Part shown: positions 57,677 to 64,000 of the stretch, piece after piece
Layout: the number at the start of each line of letters is the position of its first letter
Numbering within the stretch: the first letter of the stretch is position 1
Assembly: GCF_000518865.1 (NCBI RefSeq)
Contig: NZ_JAEK01000001.1
Coordinates: 124,001-188,000, forward strand
Origin: Bacillus sp. J37
GTDB taxonomy: Bacteria > Bacillota > Bacilli > Bacillales > Bacillaceae
Direction: 5' to 3'
DNA: 64,000 nucleotides
The notes under the pieces: model-generated
What the model saw: only the letters and a program-made list of their open reading frames with translations
Databases searched by the model: none
What the model was told of the DNA's origin: nothing
Translations under genes and position numbers: made by a program

Positions 57677-59107
57677 TTAAGCTGCTTTTTCAATAGGAAT
57701 AGGATTACTTTTATGACGTTTCAATTGAATTAAGAACCAGATAAATACAGCTATAAAGATGAATGCACCACAAATCATTGAAGTTTGATAAGAAAGTTGG
57801 AACCCTTCCGGTGCATAAAAGATATAAGATCCTGTAACAGCTGTCATAAAGAATGCGGGAACAGTGGATATCCAATGAAACTTCCCGTTTTTCAATAAAA
57901 ACATGGCGGCTGTCCATAACATAACTGTTGCAACAACCTGGTTTGTCCACCCAACATAACGCCATAAAAATGTGTAATCCATTTGAGTTAATAAATAAGT
58001 TGGAACCACTACTGGAATCGTCATAAGAGCAGTTTTTATTTTTGAATCAAAATTACCGAACTTACTTACTAATTCGACAAGCATCATTCGTGATGAACGT
58101 AAAGCTGTGTCACCTGTTGTAATAGGTAAAATGATAACCCCTAAAATTGCTAATATTCCTCCAAATTGTCCTAACGTTGTTTTGCTGATTTCATTGACAA
58201 CCCCAGCTGTTCCACCCTCTGCTAATGCTCCTTGAAGCCCGTCGGTACCTCCAAAGAAAGTCATTCCAGCGGCAGCCCATATTAACGCGATAATTCCTTC
58301 AGCAACCATTGCACCGAAGAAAACTTTTCTGCCATCACTTTCTTTCTTAAGTGTACGGGCCAAAATCGGACTTTGTGTACTGTGAAAGCCAGATATTGCA
58401 CCACAAGATATTGTAACCATTAAAAGAGGCCAAACAGGAATTTCGCCAGGATGCAGATTTTCGAAAGTAAGATTAGGTATCGAATGATCCATAAAAAATA
58501 AGGCAAAGCCAATTGACACAGCCATAATAATTAAAATGAAACCAAAAATAGGATAGATCTTTCCAATCAATTTGTTAATTGGAAGTACAGCAGCTAAAAC
58601 AAAATAAACAAAGATAAGCAATAATGAAGATGAATAGCTTAAAGGAGTAAGCTGTTCAACTAATTGTGCTGGGCCTGCTGTAAACGCAGCTGCAACTAAT
58701 ATCATCAGAATGATTGAAACAATATTAATAACTGTTTTTACCGTTTTTCCTAAATACCGGCCAACCAGTGTAGGATATTGCTCTCCACCATGTTTAATTG
58801 AAAGCATCCCGGAAAAATAATCATGTACAGCCCCTGCAAATAAACAGCCAATTACGATCCAAATAAATGCAACAGGACCATATAAAGCCCCCATAATTGC
58901 TCCGAAGATAGGTCCAAGCCCTGCGATATTTAAAAGTTGAATCAAGGAAGCTTTCCACCAGCTCATTGGCATATAATCCAGGCCATCTGTTTTTGTAAAG
59001 GCAGGTGTGATCCGGGCGTCATCTATTCCAAAAACTCTCTCAACCACTTTTGAATATATGAAATAACCTGCAATTAATAGTACGACTGATAATAGGAATG
59101 TAGCCAT
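57677..59107 (-). CDS. cstA: Carbon starvation protein CstA family (short form)
   Basis: A 476-residue membrane transporter with about thirteen helices. It contains the CstA-typical segments YKVVERV-like start, PMSWWKASLIQLLNIAGLGPIFGA and AGAVHDYFSGMLSIKHGG. CstA proteins import peptides or pyruvate under carbon limitation. It is shorter than the roughly 600-residue B. subtilis CstA, as in the short subfamily. GAGGAGG precedes the ATG. In B. subtilis no such gene lies between yqgP and yqgQ. Confidence 0.9.
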   Translation of the reverse strand: MATFLLSVVLLIAGYFIYSKVVERVFGIDDARITPAFTKTDGLDYMPMSWWKASLIQLLNIAGLGPIFGAIMGALYGPVAFIWIVIGCLFAGAVHDYFSGMLSIKHGGEQYPTLVGRYLGKTVKTVINIVSIILMILVAAAFTAGPAQLVEQLTPLSYSSSLLLIFVYFVLAAVLPINKLIGKIYPIFGFILIIMAVSIGFALFFMDHSIPNLTFENLHPGEIPVWPLLMVTISCGAISGFHSTQSPILARTLKKESDGRKVFFGAMVAEGIIALIWAAAGMTFFGGTDGLQGALAEGGTAGVVNEISKTTLGQFGGILAILGVIILPITTGDTALRSSRMMLVELVSKFGNFDSKIKTALMTIPVVVPTYLLTQMDYTFLWRYVGWTNQVVATVMLWTAAMFLLKNGKFHWISTVPAFFMTAVTGSYIFYAPEGFQLSYQTSMICGAFIFIAVFIWFLIQLKRHKSNPIPIEKAA

Positions 59108-59337
59108 TTATGTTCCTCCTCACGATTCACGTTGTAATAGTAACATTATTTTAAACTTGTATTTATCAAAATTCAATATATTTTTTAGAAAAAATAAATT
59201 ATTCAGAAAAATCAATAGATACTTAATTTTATTGATGTCGAAAGTTGGCCTTTGTATGGATCATGAAGTTTTTTGATATATCGAAATATTATAAACGAAA
59301 AATTAGAAAAATATATTCATCCATTAACAAGTATATT
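59108..59337. other. Noncoding region between cstA and the yqgQ promoter
   Basis: Very AT-rich; I see no gene and no clear promoter for cstA on the minus strand. Confidence 0.4.
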
Positions 59338-59351
59338 TTTAAACGTTTTCT
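59338..59351. promoter_or_regulatory. Degenerate cre-like (CcpA) site
   Basis: On the minus strand AGAAAACGTTTAAA matches the cre consensus TGWAARCGYTWNCW at 12 of 14 positions. It abuts the -35 element of the candidate yqgQ promoter. Confidence 0.35.
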
Positions 59352-59378
59352 TGACGCTTCGTTGTTTTTCTTTATACT
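59351..59378 (+). promoter_or_regulatory. Candidate promoter of yqgQ
   Basis: TTGACG and TATACT are separated by 16 bases. A leader of about 145 bases would precede yqgQ. Confidence 0.5.
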
Positions 59379-59470
59379 TTATAGTAGTACTAAATTAATA
59401 GTGTAAAAGTGATTTTTTATACTTTAAGAAAGTTTACCCGTATTAAAGGATTACAGTATAAGAAAAGATA

Positions 59471-59510
59471 GCGACTTCAGGCACCTTTTGGCGGTAAGTC
59501 GTGTTTTTCT
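59471..59510 (+). terminator. Terminator-like hairpin in the yqgQ leader
   Basis: GCGACTT and AAGTCGT pair (one G-U pair) around an 18-base loop with an inner ACC/GGT stem, followed by GTTTTTCT. It lies between the promoter candidate and the yqgQ start, so it could act as an attenuator. Confidence 0.5.
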
Positions 59511-59531
59511 AAGATTAAAGTAGGTGATCAT

Positions 59532-59726
59532 GTGAATACCATATATGATGTACAACAACTGTTGAAAAAGTTCGGCACGATCATATACATAGGTGACCGT
59601 ATAGCTGATTTAGAGCTTATGGAGGATGAAGTTAAGCAATTGTATCAATCTGGTCTTATCGAACCAAACGTTTACCAAATGGCTATCCTTCTTCTTAGAC
59701 AAGAAATCCAAAGATTGAAACGGTAG
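59532..59726 (+). CDS. yqgQ: YqgQ family protein (DUF910)
   Basis: A 64-residue helical protein (YDVQQLLKKFGTIIYIGDR) of the DUF910/YqgQ family, structurally a small three-helix bundle of unknown function that is almost always encoded upstream of glucokinase in Bacilli. It has a GTG start with TAGGTGA upstream. Here glcK follows after 97 bases that contain a separate promoter and cre site, so the two need not be co-transcribed. Confidence 0.9.
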   Translation: MNTIYDVQQLLKKFGTIIYIGDRIADLELMEDEVKQLYQSGLIEPNVYQMAILLLRQEIQRLKR

Positions 59727-59771
59727 AAAAAAAGATCAATTTTAATGAGAGTAACATTCCAAAATGAAACG

Positions 59772-59785
59772 TGAAAACGTTTGCT
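59772..59785 (+). promoter_or_regulatory. cre site (CcpA operator) upstream of glcK
   Basis: TGAAAACGTTTGCT matches the cre consensus TGWAARCGYTWNCW at every position. It lies 39 bases before the glcK start. Confidence 0.7.
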
Positions 59786-59797
59786 AGAGAATCTATA

Positions 59798-59803
59798 TAT
59801 AAT
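59798..59803 (+). promoter_or_regulatory. -10 element of a candidate glcK promoter
   Basis: A perfect TATAAT 20 bases before the glcK start. No good -35 hexamer is present; the expected position overlaps the cre site, so CcpA binding would be expected to affect initiation. Confidence 0.45.
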
Positions 59804-59823
59804 AGTAGGAAAAGGTGATGGAA

Positions 59824-60780
59824 ATGAATGAACAATGGTTAGTAGGTATTGATTTAGGCGGAACAACAATTAAAATGGCATTCATTAATTATTACGGTGA
59901 AATTGTTGAAAAATGGGAAATTCCAACTGATAAAACAGGTAAAACCATTACAACAGATATTGCCAAAGCAATTGATACAAAACTTGAAGAAATGGGACTA
60001 ACAAAGGCAAAGCTTGGTGGAATAGGAATGGGAGCACCCGGCCCGGTTAATTTAGAAAAAGGTCTTATTTATGAAACACCAAATCTCGGTTGGGAAAATT
60101 TCCCACTCCGTGATCATATTGAACTGGAAACAGGGTTGCCTGCTGTTATCGACAATGATGCCAATATTGCTGCACTTGGTGAAATGTGGAAGGGAGCAGG
60201 AGATGGAGCTAAAGATTTAATATGTGTAACACTTGGTACTGGTGTAGGTGGAGGGCTTATCTCCAATGGAGAAGTTATACACGGTATAAACGGTGCAGGT
60301 GGAGAAATCGGACATATTACGGTTGTTCCTGATGGTGGAGCTTTATGTGGTTGTGGAAAAACGGGCTGTATTGAGACAATTGCTTCGGCAACTGGTATAG
60401 TCAGAATCGCAAAAGAAAAACTAAAATCTTCAGATGAAGAAAGTATTTTGCGAAAAAATTTAGATTTAAGCTCAAAAGATGTTTTTGACGCTGTTGAGCA
60501 AGGTGATGCACTTGCCGAGGAAGTAATAGATTACGTTACTTTCCAACTTGGTCTAGTCTTAGCTAATATTTCTAATGGGCTTAATCCAGAAAAGATTGTT
60601 ATTGGTGGCGGAGTGTCTAAAGCAGGAGATCTTCTCATTTCAAAAGTGGATCACTACTTTAAACGATTTGCTTTCCCGCGTGTGGCTCAGGCAGCTTCTA
60701 TTTCAGTGGCAACACTTGGAAATGATGCAGGTGTGATTGGTGGAGCTTGGTTAGTAAAAACAAAACTTTTAAATAATTAA
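59824..60780 (+). CDS. glcK: Glucokinase (ROK family)
   Basis: A 318-residue ROK-family kinase phosphorylating glucose to glucose 6-phosphate with ATP. It has the phosphate-binding DLGGTTIK near the N-terminus, catalytic aspartate in [12 protein letters not shown], and the ROK zinc motif [15 protein letters not shown] lies 6 bases before the third ATG-like codon chosen; earlier in-frame GTG and ATG codons overlap the binding site. It closely parallels B. subtilis YqgR/GlcK. Confidence 0.97.
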   Translation: MNEQWLVGIDLGGTTIKMAFINYYGEIVEKWEIPTDKTGKTITTDIAKAIDTKLEEMGLTKAKLGGIGMGAPGPVNLEKGLIYETPNLGWENFPLRDHIELETGLPAVIDNDANIAALGEMWKGAGDGAKDLICVTLGTGVGGGLISNGEVIHGINGAGGEIGHITVVPDGGALCGCGKTGCIETIASATGIVRIAKEKLKSSDEESILRKNLDLSSKDVFDAVEQGDALAEEVIDYVTFQLGLVLANISNGLNPEKIVIGGGVSKAGDLLISKVDHYFKRFAFPRVAQAASISVATLGNDAGVIGGAWLVKTKLLNN

Positions 60781-60798
60781 ATGTAAATAGGTAATAGT

Positions 60799-60831
60799 AA
60801 AAAGGAGCTTCAGTTGATGATGCTCCTTTTC
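60799..60831 (+). terminator. Terminator of glcK
   Basis: AAAAGGAGC and GCTCCTTTT pair around a 13-base loop. Confidence 0.8.
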
Positions 60832-60907
60832 CATTTCTTCATATCCTTTTAGAGATTGGCGAATTTATGACATTCATTTTTCAGAATCTTTAAACTTTAT
60901 ATACAAA

Positions 60908-60933
60908 CGAAACTTTTTAGGGTTTGAAACGTC
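60908..60933 (+). promoter_or_regulatory. Candidate ECF-sigma promoter of the LtaS-type gene
   Basis: CGAAAC, a 16-base spacer and CGTC resemble the sigma-M/sigma-X/sigma-W promoter class. ECF control of LtaS paralogues is known in B. subtilis. The leader would be about 185 bases. The rest of the 344-base gap shows nothing else that I can name. Confidence 0.5.
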
Positions 60934-61124
60934 TAATAGTAGGGTATAGAGAATATGCTAAACATTATAATTCTATCAGGCTATTGTAATGACAATATTA
61001 AAAAGCATTGATTTTTTGTAAAGAAAGTATTAAGATATGTTTTAGTGTGCAACACTTAACCTAATAATTGGAAAATATAAAAGAGATAAGCGTGTCTGTC
61101 CTATGGGATGAGGAGGTAGTAGCT

Positions 61125-63026
61125 GTGCGCAAGAAATCTTTTTCGAAAATCTCATTTTTACTTTTAGCAACATTATTTCTTTGGATAAAAACGTATATTG
61201 TCTATAAAACTAGCTTCGATATTAAAATTGAAAATTTCACACAAGAGTTTATTTTGTTTATAAACCCATTAAGCTTTTTATTATTACTATTCGGGTTTGG
61301 GTTGTTCTTGAAAGAAAAGAATAGAAACCGTTATATCTTTGGAGCAAGTATCTTTGTAACAGTACTTTTACTTGCGAATATGGTCTTCTATCGATTTTTT
61401 AATGATTTCTTAACAATACCGGTATTATTTCAGACAAGCAACATGGGAGATTTAGGAAGTAGCATTACAAACCTATTTTTACCAACAGATATTTTAATGT
61501 TTGTTGATCTTGTCATTCTATATTGGTTATTAAGAAAACCAGCGTTTAGAACTTTATCGGTTTTGACCAAAAAAGAAAAATCAGCTTACTTTCTTTTAGT
61601 TGCCTCCGTTTTTTTCTTTAATTTAGGATTAGCTGAAGCGGAACGCCCGCAGCTTTTAACACGTTCATTTGACCGCGAAATGCTTGTGAAAAATATAAGT
61701 GTATTTAACTTCCATATCTATGATGCTGTCCTTCAATCTAAAACGTCTGCCCAACGCGCCTTAGCAGATAGTGACAGCTTAACTGAGATTGAGAACTATG
61801 TGAATGCGAATCGTAAAGAGCCACAAGAGGATCTTTTCGGAATTGCAAAAGATCGAAATGTAATATTATTATCACTTGAATCCTTACAAAGCTTTGTTAT
61901 TAATGAGCAATTAAATGGAGAAGAGATTACTCCGTTCTTAAACGACTTAATCAATGAAAGCTATTACTTTGAGAATTTTTACCACCAAACGGGTCAAGGT
62001 AAAACATCTGACTCGGAATTTTTAGTGGATAATTCTTTATATCCATTAGGAAGAGGAGCTGTCTTCTTCACAAATAGTAATAACGAGTATACTGCTACAC
62101 CTGAAATTTTAAAAGAACATGGATATTACTCATCGATACTCCATGCAAACAATAAAAGTTTTTGGAATCGTGATTTAATGTATCAAGCGTTCGGATATGA
62201 TCGTTTCTTCGATGTGAATGATTATGAAGTCACAGAAGAAAATTCAATTGGCTGGGGATTAAAAGATATTGATTTCTTCGAACAATCTGTTCAGCACATG
62301 GATGAATTACCACAACCATTTTATACGAGATTAATCACTCTAACGAATCACTTTCCATTTGAACTAGGGGAAGAAGATCGATTAATTGACGAATTTGATT
62401 CAAACAGTAAAACATTAAACCAGTATATCCCGACAGTTCGCTATATGGATGAATCTGTCAAACGTTTTTTCGAAGAACTAAAGAAAACAGATGTATATGA
62501 AAATTCAATTATCATTTTATATGGGGATCATTATGGAATATCAGAAAATCACAATGTGGCGATGGAGAAATTCCTTGGAAAAGAAATTACGCCATTTGAG
62601 TCCATTCAATTACAACGTGTTCCATTTATTGTTCATATACCGGGTGTTACTGATAAAGAACCTCAAACTTTTACAAAGGTTGCAGGACAAATTGATATCC
62701 GTCCAACAATCATGAGCTTACTTGGTATCGACGCCAGCGATCAAATTCAATTTGGTACTGATGTTTTTTCTGAAGATAAATTATCATTTACGGTCCTTAG
62801 GGATGGAAGCTTTATCACAGAGAATAATATTTACACGAAAGGTTTCTGTTATGATAAAGAAACCGGTGAGCCGACAGATCAATCTGTTTGTGAACCATAT
62901 ATGGAAAAAGCAAAACAAGAATTGAATTATTCTGATGAAGTGATCTATGGAGATTTACTCCGTTTTTACGGAGATAACGCTACAGAAGTAGGCGAAACAG
63001 AGGCTGCTGAGTCTAAAGAGGAATGA
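61125..63026 (+). CDS. yqgS: LtaS-type lipoteichoic acid synthase (YqgS)
   Basis: A 633-residue polyglycerolphosphate synthase family protein. Five N-terminal membrane helices (about 5-170) are followed by an extracellular sulfatase-like domain (about 240-600). The catalytic threonine is T294 ([12 protein letters not shown]); metal ligands include E252 (LSLES) and the YGDHYG motif. ALAD near residue 214 is a likely signal-peptidase cleavage site. A GTG start 8 bases after AGGAGG is chosen over an upstream in-frame TTG with no binding site. The yqgS locus encodes one of several B. subtilis LtaS paralogues. Confidence 0.93.
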   Translation: MRKKSFSKISFLLLATLFLWIKTYIVYKTSFDIKIENFTQEFILFINPLSFLLLLFGFGLFLKEKNRNRYIFGASIFVTVLLLANMVFYRFFNDFLTIPVLFQTSNMGDLGSSITNLFLPTDILMFVDLVILYWLLRKPAFRTLSVLTKKEKSAYFLLVASVFFFNLGLAEAERPQLLTRSFDREMLVKNISVFNFHIYDAVLQSKTSAQRALADSDSLTEIENYVNANRKEPQEDLFGIAKDRNVILLSLESLQSFVINEQLNGEEITPFLNDLINESYYFENFYHQTGQGKTSDSEFLVDNSLYPLGRGAVFFTNSNNEYTATPEILKEHGYYSSILHANNKSFWNRDLMYQAFGYDRFFDVNDYEVTEENSIGWGLKDIDFFEQSVQHMDELPQPFYTRLITLTNHFPFELGEEDRLIDEFDSNSKTLNQYIPTVRYMDESVKRFFEELKKTDVYENSIIILYGDHYGISENHNVAMEKFLGKEITPFESIQLQRVPFIVHIPGVTDKEPQTFTKVAGQIDIRPTIMSLLGIDASDQIQFGTDVFSEDKLSFTVLRDGSFITENNIYTKGFCYDKETGEPTDQSVCEPYMEKAKQELNYSDEVIYGDLLRFYGDNATEVGETEAAESKEE

Positions 63027-63032
63027 TACTTT

Positions 63033-63064
63033 AGGACTGACTTATTCAAAGTCAGTCCTTTTTA
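63033..63064 (+). terminator. Terminator of the LtaS-type gene
   Basis: AGGACTGACTT and AAGTCAGTCCT pair around a 5-base loop, followed by T residues. Confidence 0.88.
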
Positions 63065-63156
63065 TTTCATTTATTGATAATTAGATAAGATTAAAACAAC
63101 AATTGCTTAAATCAATCATAGGCTATAGTAAGTAATGAAGTAATGGAGGTTTGATG

Positions 63157-64000
63157 ATGACCATTCTAAAAAATACGGAAGACTTTGATGGGAACCTTCT
63201 TCATACAAAAAAGCCCTATAGTTCGAATGAATTGTATGATGATCTTGCTAAACTAGAAAATATGTATCCTTTTATTAAACGAAATATTATTGGTTATAGT
63301 GTTTTAGGTAAACCAATTATGGAGGTCATGATCGGAAATGGACCTAAGAAAATTCATATGAATGGATCCTTTCATGCCAATGAGTGGATTACGACAAGTA
63401 TTATGATGCATTGGTTACATGAGTATCTTGAATTAGTAAGTAAAAACTCATCCGATAAAGGACAGGATATGATCGCACTTTATCAAAACACGTCACTATC
63501 ATTTGTTCCAATGGTAAATCCTGATGGAGTTGATCTTGTTTTAAATGGGATTCCTGATGTAACTGAGTATGAAGCAGCACTTTTGCAGATGAATGACTTA
63601 AGTATTGATTTTTCACAATGGAAAGCCAATATTAGAGGGATAGATTTGAATAATCAATACCCGGTTAATTGGGAGATCGAGAAACAGCGGAAAATACCAA
63701 AAGCTCCTGCTCCACGGGACTATCCAGGAGATGCTCCTCTTACCGAGCCAGAAGCAATTGCTCTTGCAGAATTAGTAGAAAAGGCGAATTTTGATCGCGT
63801 CCTGGCATTTCACACACAAGGGGAAGAAATTTACTGGGGATATTTACGTAAGGAACCAGAGGAAGCTGAACACATTGTAAGAGAATTCGAAAAGCTAAGT
63901 GGATATAAAGCTGTGCGAGATATTGACAGTCATGCTGGATTTAGAGATTGGTATGTGAATAAATGGAGAAAGCCAGGTTTTACAATTGAACTAGGAAATG
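63157..64000 (+). CDS. yqgT: M14 family zinc carboxypeptidase, gamma-D-glutamyl-diamino acid peptidase I-like (3' truncated)
   Basis: The first 281 codons of a peptidase M14 protein; the frame is open at the window end. It has the zinc ligands H73 and E76 (FHANEW) and H219 (AFHTQGEEIYWGY), the substrate-binding NPDGVDL segment, and the probable catalytic E278 (FTIELGN) right at the edge. This agrees with YqgT, a homologue of endopeptidase I that cleaves gamma-D-Glu-diamino acid bonds in peptidoglycan peptides. TGGAGG sits 7 bases before the second ATG. No signal peptide is visible, so a cytoplasmic muropeptide recycling role is likely. Confidence 0.9.
   Translation, partial: MTILKNTEDFDGNLLHTKKPYSSNELYDDLAKLENMYPFIKRNIIGYSVLGKPIMEVMIGNGPKKIHMNGSFHANEWITTSIMMHWLHEYLELVSKNSSDKGQDMIALYQNTSLSFVPMVNPDGVDLVLNGIPDVTEYEAALLQMNDLSIDFSQWKANIRGIDLNNQYPVNWEIEKQRKIPKAPAPRDYPGDAPLTEPEAIALAELVEKANFDRVLAFHTQGEEIYWGYLRKEPEEAEHIVREFEKLSGYKAVRDIDSHAGFRDWYVNKWRKPGFTIELGN

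Overview
The window is a stretch of chromosome from an AT-rich, endospore-forming member of the Bacillaceae (Bacillus sensu lato). The gene order follows the Bacillus subtilis yqeV-yqgT segment closely, the ribosome binding sites are strong (AGGAGG-type), GTG and TTG starts are common, and sporulation genes (yqfC, yqfD, yqfZ, spoVAF) are present. There are no rRNA or tRNA genes, CRISPR arrays, prophages or insertion sequences that I can see. Most of it is conserved core chromosome.

Layout. Positions 1-13.8 kb hold the 3' end of mtaB, then deoC, rpsU-yqeY, a sigma-W-type promoter driving the NfeD/flotillin pair yqeZ-floA (with yqfB), the sporulation pair yqfC-yqfD, phoH, and the tightly packed pgpH-ybeY-dgkA-cdd-era-yqzL-recO block. 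Positions 13.8-23 kb hold a glycine T-box leader, an unusual block of three hairpins, glyQ-glyS, ccpN-ppsR, a frameshifted yaiI/yqxD gene, and the dnaG-sigA macromolecular synthesis operon. Positions 23-36 kb hold cccA, trmK, yqfO, the two iron-sulfur MEP-pathway genes ispH and ispG, the RNA helicase cshB, endonuclease IV, and a zinc uptake operon znuC-znuB-zur with a candidate Zur operator. Positions 37-49 kb have a phosphate theme: a Na/Pi-cotransporter-like protein with a PhoU-like tail, then pstS-pstC-pstA-pstB-phoU behind a four-repeat Pho box. A chemoreceptor, sodA and an MFS transporter lie between them. Positions 49-64 kb hold a DUF4912/glycosyltransferase pair, rpmG, yqgN, the rhomboid protease gluP, an orphan spoVAF, a short cstA, yqgQ, glcK, an LtaS-type lipoteichoic acid synthase behind an ECF-type promoter, and the 5' part of a yqgT-type M14 peptidase.

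Compared with B. subtilis as I remember it, the lineage-specific differences are: the zinc transporter placed directly in front of zur; a chemoreceptor and a Na/Pi transporter in the yqgA region; no pbpA between yqgE and pstS; the DUF4912-GT4 pair; and an unknown gene, spoVAF and cstA inserted between gluP and yqgQ.

I did not find a convincing previously undescribed multi-gene system. The items most worth a second look are the three-hairpin element between the glycine T-box and glyQ (with a partial sequence echo upstream of yqfD), the homopolymer frameshift in yaiI/yqxD, a terminator-like leader in front of yqgQ next to cre-like sites, unexplained inverted repeats upstream of cccA and of the chemoreceptor gene, the DUF4912-glycosyltransferase pair, and the orphan spoVAF.
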